A program made the position numbers and the translations under genes. Source: Rossellomorea sp. SC111 (lineage in GTDB: Bacteria > Bacillota > Bacilli > Bacillales > Bacillaceae_B). From it: 64,000 nucleotides of DNA. The stretch spans positions 34,446 to 98,445 of the forward strand of contig NZ_JANIOC010000016.1 of the NCBI RefSeq assembly GCF_024733565.1. The letters are read 5' to 3'. Shown here in pieces: positions 8,182 to 18,288 of the stretch; position 1 is the first letter of the stretch, and each line of letters begins with the position of its first letter. Under the pieces are notes generated by a model. That model ran no database searches. It was not told the origin of the DNA and saw only the letters and a program-made list of their open reading frames with translations.

Positions 8182-9195
8182 TTGATCGAGATTCGGAATC
8201 TGGTAAAAACGTACAAAACGAAAAAGCAAACGGTGGTCGGTGTCGACAACGTCTCTGTCACAATCAAAAAAGGGGAGATCTTCGGAATCGTCGGATACAG
8301 CGGGGCGGGGAAGAGTTCACTCATTCGATGCCTGAATCTGCTTGAAACCCCGACATCAGGGGAAATCATCATTGATGGACAGGATTTCACGAAACTCACG
8401 CCCAAGGAGCTAAGGCTAGCACGTCAGAAAACGAGCATGATATTCCAGCATTTTCACCTGATCAAGTCGAAGACGGTGTTTGATAATCTCGCCTTTGCCT
8501 TGAAAGCGGCACATGTACCGAAAGCGAAAATCAAACCAAGGGTCGTCGAGCTCCTGGAGATGGTCGGTCTTTCAGACAAATCCGACGCCTACCCGGCCCA
8601 GCTGAGCGGGGGACAGAAGCAGAGAGTCGGGATCGCAAGGGCACTTGCCAATAACCCATCAGTATTGCTTTGCGACGAAGCGACATCGGCATTGGATCCG
8701 AATACGACGAAATCAATCTTAAGGCTTTTGAAAAAAATCAACAAGGAACTGGGATTGACGATCGTCCTCATCACCCACGAAATGGAAGTAGTGAAGGAAA
8801 TCTGTGACCGGATGGCCGTGATGCAGGACGGGAAGATCGTGGAGGAAGGTCCAGTGTATGACTTGTTTGCCGAACCGAAACAGCCTTTGACCAAGCAGTT
8901 CATCGAAACGATTCTCCAATTCGAACTGCCACAGCACCTGGTGGAATCGAGAAAAGGGAAACTCATCAAGATTCAATTCAAAGGATCGATCGCCGAGGAA
9001 AGCGTCGTATCAGAGGTGTTTCAACGGTACAAGGTGCGCGGGAATATCCTGCACGGCAAAATTGAATACATTCAGGATGTCCCACTTGGGATATTCATTA
9101 TGGAGCTGATCGGGTCATCTGACGAAATTGAAGCGGCGATCCGTTATATCACAGCGAAGACACAAAGCCTGGAGGTGTTGGAGGATGCTGCCTGA
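8182..9195 (+). CDS. metN: Methionine ABC importer ATP-binding protein
   Basis: ATPase of the D/L-methionine uptake transporter MetNIQ. Walker A is GYSGAGKSS near residue 40, the signature is LSGGQKQRVGIARAL near 142, Walker B is LLCDEATSALD, and a C-terminal regulatory (NIL/ACT-like) domain covers about the last 90 residues. The frame is open from GTG 8173, but TTG 8182 is preferred: it follows AAGGGGTG at good spacing and makes the protein start MIEIRNLVKTYK, matching family members. The start lies just beyond the riboswitch terminator. metI overlaps its 3' end by 11 nt. Confidence 0.95.
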   Translation: MIEIRNLVKTYKTKKQTVVGVDNVSVTIKKGEIFGIVGYSGAGKSSLIRCLNLLETPTSGEIIIDGQDFTKLTPKELRLARQKTSMIFQHFHLIKSKTVFDNLAFALKAAHVPKAKIKPRVVELLEMVGLSDKSDAYPAQLSGGQKQRVGIARALANNPSVLLCDEATSALDPNTTKSILRLLKKINKELGLTIVLITHEMEVVKEICDRMAVMQDGKIVEEGPVYDLFAEPKQPLTKQFIETILQFELPQHLVESRKGKLIKIQFKGSIAEESVVSEVFQRYKVRGNILHGKIEYIQDVPLGIFIMELIGSSDEIEAAIRYITAKTQSLEVLEDAA

Positions 9196-9850
9196 TTCAT
9201 TGACTGCTATACTGCCAGAATTGAATAAAGCCTTTTTTGAAACGGTGTATATGGTGGGGATCTCATTAGCCGTAGCGATTATAGTGGGATTGCCCCTCGG
9301 GATTCTGCTATTCGTGACAGACAAGGGCTTATTTTTACAAAATAGTGTGATTAAAAAGGTCGTAGGATTCGTAGTGAACATGGTCCGCTCGGTTCCGTTC
9401 ATCATTCTATTAGTAGCCCTTTTACCATTAACCAAACTATTAACAGGAACGACAATCGGGCCGACGGCGGCATCGGTATCCCTCTCGGTAGCGGGCATTC
9501 CGTTTTTTGCGAGAATGGTAGAAACGTCGCTAAGGGAGATTGATAAAGGGGTCATCGAAGCCTCGGTTTCAGTGGGCGCGAGTCCTTGGATGATCATCAA
9601 GGACGTGCTGTTACCTGAAGCGCGGCCTGCCGTCATTCAGGCGATCACGATTACAACGATCAGTTTAGTCGCCTATTCCGCCATGGCCGGCATCGTCGGC
9701 GGAGGCGGAGTCGGGGATCTAGCGATTCGTTTCGGGTACTACCGATATGACAACACGGTGATGATCACGACCGTCGTCATTCTGATTTGTCTGGTCCAAC
9801 TCATCCAATACACGGGTGATATATTTGCACGACTGGTCGATAAACGATAA
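9185..9850 (+). CDS. metI: Methionine ABC importer permease
   Basis: Membrane subunit of MetNIQ with about five membrane segments (221 residues). It begins MLPDSLTAILPELNKAFFETVYMVGIS; ATG 9185 is preceded by GGAGGTGTTGGAGG inside the end of metN. The EAA-type loop reads IEASVSVGASPWMIIKDVLLPEA, and GIVGGGGVGDLAIRFGYYRY near residue 165 is highly typical of MetI. Overlap with metN implies translational coupling. Confidence 0.95.
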   Translation: MLPDSLTAILPELNKAFFETVYMVGISLAVAIIVGLPLGILLFVTDKGLFLQNSVIKKVVGFVVNMVRSVPFIILLVALLPLTKLLTGTTIGPTAASVSLSVAGIPFFARMVETSLREIDKGVIEASVSVGASPWMIIKDVLLPEARPAVIQAITITTISLVAYSAMAGIVGGGGVGDLAIRFGYYRYDNTVMITTVVILICLVQLIQYTGDIFARLVDKR

Positions 9851-9871
9851 CAACTATAGGGGGAACAACAA

Positions 9872-10687
9872 GTGAAAAAGTGGATATTATTTGTAGCATT
9901 AGCGGTAACAGTGAGCTTACTGGCTGCCTGCGGCGGAGAAGAGGCAAGCTCGGAAGATAAAAAAGAAGTGACCATCGGAGCGACATCCGGTCCATATAGT
10001 GATATGGTGACCAAAGCGATCAAGCCCGGTCTTGAAGAAAAAGGCTACACGGTGGAAGTGAAGGAATTCAGTGATTACATCCAGCCGAACAACGCACTGG
10101 CACAGGGAGACCTGGATGCGAACCTGTTCCAGCATAAGATCTATATGGAAACCTTCGCGAAGCAGCATAACATGGATTTATCCGAAGTGATTGTCGTACC
10201 GACGGCGCCAATGGGGATCTACTCACAAAAATTCGATTCCATCAAAGATATCAAAGAAGGCAGTGCCATCGCCATTCCGAATGATCCGACGAACGCGGCA
10301 CGTGCCTTTCAAATCCTGGAAGATGCCAAGCTGATCACGTTAAAACCTGACACGGATCCATTGACCGTATCTGAAAAAGACATAGATGAAAATGTGAAAA
10401 ACCTACAGTTCAAACCGATCGAAGCGGCACAGCTTCCAAGGGCTGTCGACAGTGTCGATCTATCAGCAGTGCCTGGGAACTATGCACTGGCAGCAGACAT
10501 GGACCTTCTCGATGCCCTGCAATTGGAGGACATGCCTGACCAATACCGAAACCGCGTAGTCATGAACACAAAAGACGTCGACTCACAACTTGCCAAAGAC
10601 ATCAAAGCCGTCGTCCAAGCAGACCAATTCGAAAAAATCATCGACACAGAATTCAAAGGCTTCGGCAAACCGGAGTGGATGAAGTAG
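9872..10687 (+). CDS. metQ: Methionine-binding lipoprotein (NlpA family)
   Basis: Substrate-binding component of MetNIQ, anchored to the outer face of the membrane by a lipidated Cys. The signal MKKWILFVALAVTVSLLAAC ends in a lipobox with Cys 20. The mature sequence has the NlpA features VTIGATSGPYSDMV, DYIQPNNALAQGDLDANLFQH and AAQLPRAVDSVDLSAVPGNYAL. It has 271 residues. The gene lies 21 nt after metI with GGGGG before the ATG. Its TAG stop shares its G with the first base of a GAGGGACGGACCTC repeat. Confidence 0.95.
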   Translation: MKKWILFVALAVTVSLLAACGGEEASSEDKKEVTIGATSGPYSDMVTKAIKPGLEEKGYTVEVKEFSDYIQPNNALAQGDLDANLFQHKIYMETFAKQHNMDLSEVIVVPTAPMGIYSQKFDSIKDIKEGSAIAIPNDPTNAARAFQILEDAKLITLKPDTDPLTVSEKDIDENVKNLQFKPIEAAQLPRAVDSVDLSAVPGNYALAADMDLLDALQLEDMPDQYRNRVVMNTKDVDSQLAKDIKAVVQADQFEKIIDTEFKGFGKPEWMK

Positions 10688-10775
10688 AGGGACGGACCTC
10701 CAATTTCATCGTAATCGAACAGCAGAACGTGATAGGGACGGACTTCCGCATGAAAATGCGGAGGTCCGTCCCTCG
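10687..10775. repeat. GAGGGACGGACCTC-family repeat forming a convergent terminator-like hairpin
   Basis: Three arms are present: GAGGGACGGACCTCC (10687-10701), AGGGACGGACTTCCGCAT (10733-10750) and its near-complement ATGCGGAGGTCCGTCCCT (10757-10774). The last two form a strong hairpin between the convergent metQ and SEC-C genes. Other family members lie at 25790, 32619, 44394 and 60881. Confidence 0.8.
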
Positions 10776-10776
10776 C

Positions 10777-11949
10777 TTATAGGCAGCATTTCTTATATTT
10801 TTTTCCGCTTCCACACGGGCAGGGGTCATTGCGACCTACTTTGTCTCCTGTTTGGACGGGTTGTGTCACGAGGATCGGTTGCTCATCCAATGATTGGCGT
10901 TCCACTTCTTCGATGAAGTTCCTCCATTTAAGGAGTTTAGGATGGTCGATTCCATTCATGACGCAGTTCACATAAATGGATTCTTCCAGACAAAGCATGT
11001 TTTCATCATAGCCTTCTTCGAGGAATGCTTCGATTTTGGGAATCGCTTCAGTTGATAACTGCTGACATAAATAATCTGATATCAGCGTTTTGGCGGTAAT
11101 GTCATCTGTTTGATCAAATAACCGTAACAGTGCTTGTTCCGCCTCCGCGCTTTTGATTCTTCCTAATACGTCCAGTGTATAGAAATAGGTATTCCCATAG
11201 AGAGCTACTTTTTCAACCTCTGCCACAGCCTGATCTGTTCCTATCTTCACCAGGGCATTGGCCGCTTCCTCCAATAGCAAATCTTCTGCTTCCTCATTTT
11301 TGAAAAGGTTCATCAATTGTTGAATCACGCTTTCTTCGCGGATTTCCCCAGCCATATATACTGTGTATATGAGCTCGAAGCCGACTAACTCATCTTCCTC
11401 GATCTGTACGTCCAAGCTTTTAATTTCGCCATTTTTAACTAGCTCGTGAACGATCCTTTTCCCATGGTCAAAATACACTTGGTCATAATCATAAGTATTC
11501 AAGTTAAACATGACGTCAGCAAGCTCCATGAATAATTCCTCATCTTTCAAATCAGGAAGCTTCGCAATCTTCTTCAATTGCCCTTCATCTATAAAAGGTT
11601 TTACTTCGTTACTGTACTTGATCAGCAATTCTGTATCGGCATTCGCTAGTAATTGAATGTAGAAGAGTACGTCGGTCTCCTTTTTGCTAAGGCTGTTCAA
11701 CCGATTGACTACCTCCTTCATCCCTTCCTCATTCAACGGCATGTACATTAAGTAAGGGAGTACAGGCGAAGAGAATTCCGAAACCTCTCCCCGGTCATGG
11801 GCTTTTAACCCAGTTAAAAATGTATCACCATTTACCAAATAGGAACCTTCCAACATTTCAATCGCATACCTCTGCACAAACGGATCCTCACTCAAAAAAT
11901 AAGGCTCGACCCTCTCAACAAAACGACTCATCCAACCATCCTTTATCAT
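10777..11949 (-). CDS. SEC-C motif protein with HEAT-like repeats
   Basis: Function unknown. The C-terminus [22 protein letters not shown] is a SEC-C motif, a zinc-binding finger shared with the SecA tail that in some proteins binds ribosomes or SecB. The preceding ~350 residues are acidic, helical and Leu-rich, with HEAT-like helix pairs (for example [21 protein letters not shown] about residue 215). The frame is open from 12060; ATG 11949 is chosen because an AAGGA site lies about 8 nt upstream. It is convergent with metQ. A second SEC-C protein (59712) and SecA itself are in the same window. Confidence 0.75.
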   Translation of the reverse strand: MIKDGWMSRFVERVEPYFLSEDPFVQRYAIEMLEGSYLVNGDTFLTGLKAHDRGEVSEFSSPVLPYLMYMPLNEEGMKEVVNRLNSLSKKETDVLFYIQLLANADTELLIKYSNEVKPFIDEGQLKKIAKLPDLKDEELFMELADVMFNLNTYDYDQVYFDHGKRIVHELVKNGEIKSLDVQIEEDELVGFELIYTVYMAGEIREESVIQQLMNLFKNEEAEDLLLEEAANALVKIGTDQAVAEVEKVALYGNTYFYTLDVLGRIKSAEAEQALLRLFDQTDDITAKTLISDYLCQQLSTEAIPKIEAFLEEGYDENMLCLEESIYVNCVMNGIDHPKLLKWRNFIEEVERQSLDEQPILVTQPVQTGDKVGRNDPCPCGSGKKYKKCCL

Positions 11950-12115
11950 GATATTTTCCTTAAGTGTAATGGGAGGGAGGGGAAAAGGGAAGAGGGACGA
12001 ATCTTGACACACAATAGCTTGGCTCCCAATGCGATGAAATAAGGAGAGAAACAATAACACTAACTTTTAAACTTATTCAATAATGGCAATAATGGTAACC
12101 AGGGAGGGGTTGCTT

Positions 12116-12556
12116 ATGAAAACGGCGGCAGTAGTCACATACATGGGACTACTATTTTGTTTAACTTGTACCGAAAATATCCACAACTTACTCCACTACT
12201 ATGATTTGAGATTTCAATGGACAGGTCAACCTGACGTTAAACCATTTTTTAACTTTTCAGACTATCCGTTTAGCAGTCCGGGATATTTACAACAAAAAGC
12301 GGGTCATGCTTTTTGTTTCTTTTGGCTGGCTACTTTTTTTCATTGGATATTTAAAAGGCTGACCACAGTATTTTTATTTTCTGTTGCGTACGCATCTTTT
12401 ACTGAAATCGCGCAATTATATTTTTCCAGGACAGGTTGTTTATTAGACGTTTGTTATGACAGTGTGGGAATACTATTATTTATTTTTATAGGTAAAAGTC
12501 TTCATTATATGGACAGGTCAAAATCCAAATGGCAGTCAAATTCTACACATCATTAA
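12116..12556 (+). CDS. VanZ-like family membrane protein
   Basis: Small membrane protein of about 146 residues with three to four hydrophobic segments. The middle and end show the VanZ-like pattern: QQKAGHAFCFFWLATFF (K..H at the start of a helix) and FTEIAQLYFSRTGCLLDVCYDSVGI, resembling the E..Q.f...R...D....N..G signature. ATG 12116 follows GGGAGGGG; the frame is open from 12083. VanZ itself gives low teicoplanin resistance, but the biochemical role of the family is unclear. Confidence 0.75.
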   Translation: MKTAAVVTYMGLLFCLTCTENIHNLLHYYDLRFQWTGQPDVKPFFNFSDYPFSSPGYLQQKAGHAFCFFWLATFFHWIFKRLTTVFLFSVAYASFTEIAQLYFSRTGCLLDVCYDSVGILLFIFIGKSLHYMDRSKSKWQSNSTHH

Positions 12557-12970
12557 AGATATCCTATAGGAACGGGAATCCCTCCTTTTTCGACATGCTT
12601 TTTTAAGGAACTATGAATCCATTGTCCCATTTTTGTAAATTTTTATATAATTCAATAATCCTCGACAAAAAAATGATATATTTATAGAGTACTTGTTTTA
12701 CAAGATTCAACAGAATGTGAACAGGAAATAAACATGCGGGGGTGTTTCCAAATAGGTAGATTGTAGTCAATATCATTCATTAATCTACGTATTTTTGGCA
12801 TGAATCGATGCCTTCCAAGGGAACCGATTATACTATTAAGAAAGCGCTTACAAAACCTTAGAAGGTATTTATGCCATAGACAAAGGGATTGGGGATATAG
12901 CTAAAACATGTAGATGAACAGGTACATAGGCTTATCTCACTATTCGAAAACATTTTGAGGAGGAACCAGG
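12557..12970. promoter_or_regulatory. Long leader of the nucleotide phosphoesterase gene with cre-like site
   Basis: No gene is seen in these 414 bases. AGAAAGCGCTTACA (12839-12852; TGTAAGCGCTTTCT on the minus strand) fits the CcpA cre consensus with one mismatch. The upstream part is AT-rich. GAGGAGG lies 8 nt before the TTG start at 12971. Confidence 0.5.
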
Positions 12971-15900
12971 TTGAAGATTTTGAAGAAACAGTTGTTCATC
13001 GTAACAACGATCTTGGCCATGCTTGTAAGTTATATTGTTCCGATTGGCTCAATGGCTTCAGCAGCAGACTATTTAACGGTCCAGGAAGCGATCGCAAACA
13101 ATAGTGGTACCGGTACCGTTACGGGGTATATTGTAGCTCATACAAAAGCTACTAACAGTTATGATTTTGAAGCTCCTTTCACAGGAGATACGAATTATGC
13201 CATTGCAGACAGTCCGGATGAGACAGATCCATCAAAGATTCTTCCGGTTCAACTGCCATCTGCTTTCAGAGCGGAATTCGGACTTCTAACAAACCCGGAG
13301 ATCATAGGAAAAAAAGTCATTATTACTGGAAGTCTGGAAGCTTACTTTACCGTTCCGGGATTAAAAGCTCCTACAACGATGACTTTTGAAGGGGAAGATC
13401 CGGATGAACCAACCCCATATGATGGTATTGAAGGCTTGCGGATTCATGATATTCAAGGTGAAGCACATACATCGCCTTACAATACAGAAAAAGTAAAAGG
13501 CGTAGAGGGTATCGTCACTCACGTCGTGGATGCCAGCAATTTCTACATGCAAGATGCCCAAGCAGATGATAATGATAAAACATCAGAAGCAATACTTGTC
13601 TATAAGCCGGCTCATGGAGTGAAGCTTGGTGATAAAGTGGCTGTTGATGGTCAGGTGAAAGAATGGGTACTGGATGGATATGACGAGAAATTACAAACAG
13701 ATCTAGCGATGACCGAATTAAACGCACAGTATGGGAATGTGATCGTTGCTTCAGGTAACAATGACCTCCCGGCAGCTCTGGTGATGGGAGAAGATGTAAA
13801 CCCTCCTACAGAAGTGGTCGATAACGATCAATTCGGGGAATTCGATCCAGAACAGGACGGGATCGATTTTTACGAAAGCCTTGAAGGAATGCGTGTTTCA
13901 CTTGATAATCCAACTGTAACAGGTCCTCAGAAATATGGGGAAGTCCCAGTCATTACTGAACAAGTGGAAGGAAAAGCATATACGAAAGAAGGAGCACCAT
14001 TATTAACAAAAGAAAACCAAAATCCTGAAAGAATGTTCCTACTATTGGATAACCGAGATTTTGTTACGAAAACAGGTGACCAGTTTAATGGATCAGTAAC
14101 AGGAGTAGTCAGTTACAGTTTCAGTAATTTTAAAATACTTGTAAATGAAGAAAGTCTTCCGGAATTGACAGAGCGTGAATTCACTCCGGAAGTGACAACA
14201 ATTGAAAAGGCAGATGACAAATTAACAGTAGCAGGTTACAACATTGAGAACTTTGCAGCATCCGATACAGCGAAGCGGGATAAGCTTGCGAAATCAATGG
14301 TGGAGAATTTAAAATCTCCTGACATCATCGGTTTAGTGGAAGTATTGGATGAAAGTGGTACCACGGATGATGGAGTTGTGAAGGCTGATGCTAACTATAA
14401 AGCACTGAGTGACGCTATTGCAGGTTTCGGAGGCCCTACCTATTCTTGGACGGAAATTGCTCCTCAAGATAAAGAAGATGGCGGTGTACCTGGGGGGAAT
14501 ATCAGAGTAGGATTCCTCTATAATCCAGACCGTGTGTCATTGGCTGAAGGTACAAAAGGTAACGCCACAACCGCTGTGGCATATGAAAACGGCTCCTTGA
14601 CATTGAATCCGGGAAGAATCGATCCGACGAACCCTGCATTCGACGACAGCCGAAAGCCATTAGCTGCACAGTTCAACTTTAAAGGCGAAGACATTATCGT
14701 CGTGAACAATCACTTCAACTCTAAAGGTGGAGATCAACCCGTTTTCGGTAAAAATCAGCCACCTGTACTGGGCAGTGAAGAGCAACGTCTACAAATCGCG
14801 GAAATTGTGAATTCATTCGTATCTGATATTGAGAAAAAGAATGAAGATGCCAATGTAGTTGTAATGGGAGATTTAAACGACTTTGAATTCTCAGCTCCTT
14901 TACAAAAGCTGAAGGGAGAAGAGTTGACAAATCTTGTTGAAACGCTTCCTGCAAGTGAACGATACACGTATACGTACCAAGGGAATGCACAGGTACTGGA
15001 TCATATGCTTGTTTCCAATCGCCTTGCTGCAGGTGCAGAATATGATATCGTCAACTTTAATTCTCCGTACATGGAAGAACATGGCCGGGCAAGCGACCAT
15101 GATGCCTATATCGGGCAGTTTGACTTATCAGCGGAAAGCAATGATGAATTTGACCTTTCCATTATGCATACGAACGATACGCACGCACACGTGGAGGGTT
15201 ATCCTAAGCTCTTTACAGCGGTGAACGAAGTCCGTGCTGAAAAAGAAAACGCTCTATTATTAGACGCGGGAGATGTATTTTCAGGAACTCTTTACTTCCG
15301 TCAATATAAAGGTCTTGCTGATCTTTGGTTCATGAATGAGCTTGGTTATGACGCCATGACCTTTGGTAATCACGAATTTGATAAAGACTCTAAGACACTT
15401 GCAGACTTCATTAAAGAAATGAACTTCCCAATGGTGTCGTCAAATGTTTCGGTTACCGGTGACATGGATTTAGAGCCACTTATGAAAAATGACATCGGCA
15501 CCCCGGGTGATGGCGGTAATATCTATCCTGCCATGATTAAAGAAGTAGACGGGGAAAAAGTAGGGATCTTTGGATTAACCACTCCGGATACAGCATTCAT
15601 CTCGAATCCAGGAGAAAATATTTTCTTCGAAAATCCTTCTGAAAAAGCAGCCTCAACAATTGAAATGCTGAAAAATGAAGGAGTCAATAAAGTCATCGCC
15701 CTATCTCACTTGGGTTATGCTCAAGATTTGGAACTGGCAGAAGCGGTAGATGGTATTGATGTGATCGTCGGCGGTCACTCCCATACCGTATTGGAAGAAC
15801 CAGTTGTCATCGATAAAGAAGAACCGACTGTGATCGTGCAGGCTGGAGAGTACTTAAACCTGCTTGGTTTATTGGATGTTACCTTCAATGATGAGGGTGT

Positions 15901-18229
15901 CGTAACCAATCATTCAGGTGAAGTGCTTGACCTAGGGAAATATGAAGCAAATGAGGATGCTCTTGCAAAAGTGGAAGAATTTAAAGCTCCACTGGAAGAA
16001 TTAAAGAGTGAAGTGGTCGGCACCTCAGAAGTAGCTCTGAATGGTGAACGTGCCGACGTCCGCAGAAAAGAAACAAACTTAGGTAATTTAATCGCTGATG
16101 GAATGGTTGCAAGGGCCAATGAGTCCGTCGAAACGTACATCGGACTCCAAAATGGCGGAGGAATCCGGGCGTCGATCGATGCCGGTGACATCACCCTTGG
16201 AGAAGTATTAACGACAATGCCTTTCGGAAATCAACTTGTCACACTGGATTTAACTGGTCAGGAAATTAAAGACGCCCTTGAACACAGTGTATCAAGAGTT
16301 GAAGGTCAGGACGCACCAGGGGAATTCCTACAAGTATCAGGAATCAAATACAAGTATGACGTTAATAAGCCTGCCGGGGAACGGGTATGGTATCTGGAAG
16401 TGAAAACAAGCAATGGATATGAAAAGATCGACCCTGAAAAAATGTACTCTGTTGCCACTAACGCATTCACGGCAAATGGTGGAGACGGATATACGATGTT
16501 CAAGGAAGCGAAAGAAGAAGGTCGCCAAACGGAACTGTTTGTAGCGGACTTTGAAGTGTTCACTTCATATCTTGAAAAGAACAATCCGGTTTCACCAGAT
16601 GTGGAAGGACGCATCGTTCAAGAAGCAGCTCCTGAAGAAAATACAGATTTCAATTTATCCATCATGCACACGAACGATACACATGCCCACGTGGAAGGAT
16701 ATCCGCGCCTATTCACAGCAGTTAAGGAAGTTCGTGCAGAGAAAGAAAATTCTCTTTTATTGGATGCAGGGGATGTATTCTCCGGAACACTCTACTTCCG
16801 CCAATACTCAGGTCTTGCCGATCTATGGTTCATGAATGAACTGGGTTATGATGCTATGACTCTAGGAAACCATGAATTCGATAAAGACTCTAAGACAATA
16901 GCAAACTTCATTAAGGAAATGAATTTTCCAATGGTTTCTTCAAATGTCCAAGTGACAGGAGATGCTGACCTTGAACCACTAAAGAAAAATGAAGTGGGAA
17001 CTCCAGGTGAAGGCGGGAACATCTACCCTGCCATCATTAAAGAAGTAGACGGAGAAAAAGTAGGGATCTTCGGACTGACAACTCCTGAAACAGAATTTCT
17101 CTCAAGCCCAGGAGAAAATATTGTTTTTGAAGATGCTGCCGAAAAATCAGCTGCTACAATCGACATGCTAAAAGATGAAGGTGTAAACAAAATCATCGTT
17201 CTTTCTCATCTTGGCTACTCACATGACCTGGAACTTGCTGAAGCCGTTGATGGAATTGACGTTATTGTCGGAGGCCATACGCATACTGTATTGGATGAGC
17301 CGGTAGTCATTGATAAAGAAGAACCTACTTTGATCGTACAAGCAGGAGAGTATTTAAATCTTCTTGGATTATTAGATGTAACGTTCGACTCTGAAGGTGT
17401 CATAACAAGTCATGAGGGGGAGGTACTTGACCTCAAGGAATACGAAGAAGATCCTGATGCACTTGCGAAAGTACATGAGTTCAAAGCCCCTTTGGAAGAA
17501 ATTAAAAACGAAGTCGTAGGTAAAACAAAAGTAGCTTTAAACGGTGAACGTGCAGATGTCCGTACGAAAGAAACCAACTTAGGAAACCTGATTGCAGATG
17601 CCATGGTAGAAAAGGCAAATGAATCGGTGAAGACCCATATTGGACTTCAAAACGGCGGCGGTATCCGTGCTTCCATCGATAAAGGGAAAATTACTTTGGG
17701 TGAAGTTTTAACAACGATGCCGTTCGGTAATAATCTGGTAACCCTTGACTTAACTGGCCAGGAGATTCTGGATGCCCTTGAGCACAGTGTAAGTGGAATT
17801 GAAACCGGGGAAGGCCGTTTCCTTCAAGTATCTGGAATCAACTTCAAATACGACATTAACAAACCGGTTGGTGAGCGTGTATGGTTTGTAGAAGTGAAAA
17901 CAGATAAAGGGTTTAAGGAAATTGACCCTGAGAAGATGTACACAGTTGCAACCAATGCCTTTACGGCTGATGGCGGTGACGGTTACAGCATGTTTAAAGC
18001 AGCTAAAGATGAAGGTCGAATGACGGAACTATTCCAAGTGGATTATGAAGTATTCACTGACTATTTAGCTAAACATAAAAACGTCTCTCCAAAAGTTGAA
18101 GGGAGAATCATTCAAGAGGAACAGCAGGATGAACCCGGAGATGGTGGCTGGCAAGACGATTTCTTCGACTTTATTAAAAAGTTAAAGAATTGGTTATGTA
18201 CATTATTTGGATTATGTGGCAGACCGTAA
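12971..18229 (+). CDS. Giant secreted multidomain nucleotide phosphoesterase (YfkN-like, with two tandem 5'-nucleotidase units)
   Basis: Extracellular enzyme expected to strip phosphate from nucleotides and cyclic nucleotides. A signal peptide (residues 1-32, ending GSMASAAD) is followed by a DUF6359/OB-like region (33-130), a second OB-like region (150-260), and an endonuclease/exonuclease/phosphatase domain (about 415-715: YNIENF, MGDLNDFE, ASDHDAY). Then come two near-identical 5'-nucleotidase units, each a metallophosphatase (LSIMHTNDTHAHVEGYP, FGNHEFD or LGNHEFD, VGGHSHT or VGGHTHT) plus the C-terminal nucleotidase domain (GGGIRASID, NAFTANGGDGYTMF). They start near residues 727 and 1226. 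The TTG start is supported by GAGGAGG. The tail lacks LPXTG and ends in a short hydrophobic, Cys-containing helix. YfkN of B. subtilis is similar in plan. Confidence 0.88.
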   Translation: MKILKKQLFIVTTILAMLVSYIVPIGSMASAADYLTVQEAIANNSGTGTVTGYIVAHTKATNSYDFEAPFTGDTNYAIADSPDETDPSKILPVQLPSAFRAEFGLLTNPEIIGKKVIITGSLEAYFTVPGLKAPTTMTFEGEDPDEPTPYDGIEGLRIHDIQGEAHTSPYNTEKVKGVEGIVTHVVDASNFYMQDAQADDNDKTSEAILVYKPAHGVKLGDKVAVDGQVKEWVLDGYDEKLQTDLAMTELNAQYGNVIVASGNNDLPAALVMGEDVNPPTEVVDNDQFGEFDPEQDGIDFYESLEGMRVSLDNPTVTGPQKYGEVPVITEQVEGKAYTKEGAPLLTKENQNPERMFLLLDNRDFVTKTGDQFNGSVTGVVSYSFSNFKILVNEESLPELTEREFTPEVTTIEKADDKLTVAGYNIENFAASDTAKRDKLAKSMVENLKSPDIIGLVEVLDESGTTDDGVVKADANYKALSDAIAGFGGPTYSWTEIAPQDKEDGGVPGGNIRVGFLYNPDRVSLAEGTKGNATTAVAYENGSLTLNPGRIDPTNPAFDDSRKPLAAQFNFKGEDIIVVNNHFNSKGGDQPVFGKNQPPVLGSEEQRLQIAEIVNSFVSDIEKKNEDANVVVMGDLNDFEFSAPLQKLKGEELTNLVETLPASERYTYTYQGNAQVLDHMLVSNRLAAGAEYDIVNFNSPYMEEHGRASDHDAYIGQFDLSAESNDEFDLSIMHTNDTHAHVEGYPKLFTAVNEVRAEKENALLLDAGDVFSGTLYFRQYKGLADLWFMNELGYDAMTFGNHEFDKDSKTLADFIKEMNFPMVSSNVSVTGDMDLEPLMKNDIGTPGDGGNIYPAMIKEVDGEKVGIFGLTTPDTAFISNPGENIFFENPSEKAASTIEMLKNEGVNKVIALSHLGYAQDLELAEAVDGIDVIVGGHSHTVLEEPVVIDKEEPTVIVQAGEYLNLLGLLDVTFNDEGVVTNHSGEVLDLGKYEANEDALAKVEEFKAPLEELKSEVVGTSEVALNGERADVRRKETNLGNLIADGMVARANESVETYIGLQNGGGIRASIDAGDITLGEVLTTMPFGNQLVTLDLTGQEIKDALEHSVSRVEGQDAPGEFLQVSGIKYKYDVNKPAGERVWYLEVKTSNGYEKIDPEKMYSVATNAFTANGGDGYTMFKEAKEEGRQTELFVADFEVFTSYLEKNNPVSPDVEGRIVQEAAPEENTDFNLSIMHTNDTHAHVEGYPRLFTAVKEVRAEKENSLLLDAGDVFSGTLYFRQYSGLADLWFMNELGYDAMTLGNHEFDKDSKTIANFIKEMNFPMVSSNVQVTGDADLEPLKKNEVGTPGEGGNIYPAIIKEVDGEKVGIFGLTTPETEFLSSPGENIVFEDAAEKSAATIDMLKDEGVNKIIVLSHLGYSHDLELAEAVDGIDVIVGGHTHTVLDEPVVIDKEEPTLIVQAGEYLNLLGLLDVTFDSEGVITSHEGEVLDLKEYEEDPDALAKVHEFKAPLEEIKNEVVGKTKVALNGERADVRTKETNLGNLIADAMVEKANESVKTHIGLQNGGGIRASIDKGKITLGEVLTTMPFGNNLVTLDLTGQEILDALEHSVSGIETGEGRFLQVSGINFKYDINKPVGERVWFVEVKTDKGFKEIDPEKMYTVATNAFTADGGDGYSMFKAAKDEGRMTELFQVDYEVFTDYLAKHKNVSPKVEGRIIQEEQQDEPGDGGWQDDFFDFIKKLKNWLCTLFGLCGRP
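15148..18120 (+). repeat. Direct tandem duplication of ~1.49 kb inside the phosphoesterase gene
   Basis: Bases about 15148-16640 and 16642-18120 encode homologous units with matching motifs spaced about 499 residues apart. DNA identity is visible by eye over long stretches (for example around the HTNDTHAHVEGYP codons), with many synonymous differences. This is an in-frame domain duplication that has begun to diverge. Confidence 0.85.
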
Positions 18230-18244
18230 TTCCGGAAGAAGATT

Positions 18245-18282
18245 AAAAAAGCACTGGCTGATTACTCAGCCAGTGCTTTTTA
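18245..18282. terminator. Bidirectional terminator between phosphoesterase and trhO
   Basis: AAAAAGCACTGGCTGA pairs perfectly with TCAGCCAGTGCTTTTT around a four-base loop, with A and T runs on both sides. It can serve both convergent genes. Confidence 0.9.
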
Positions 18283-18288
18283 TGCAAT

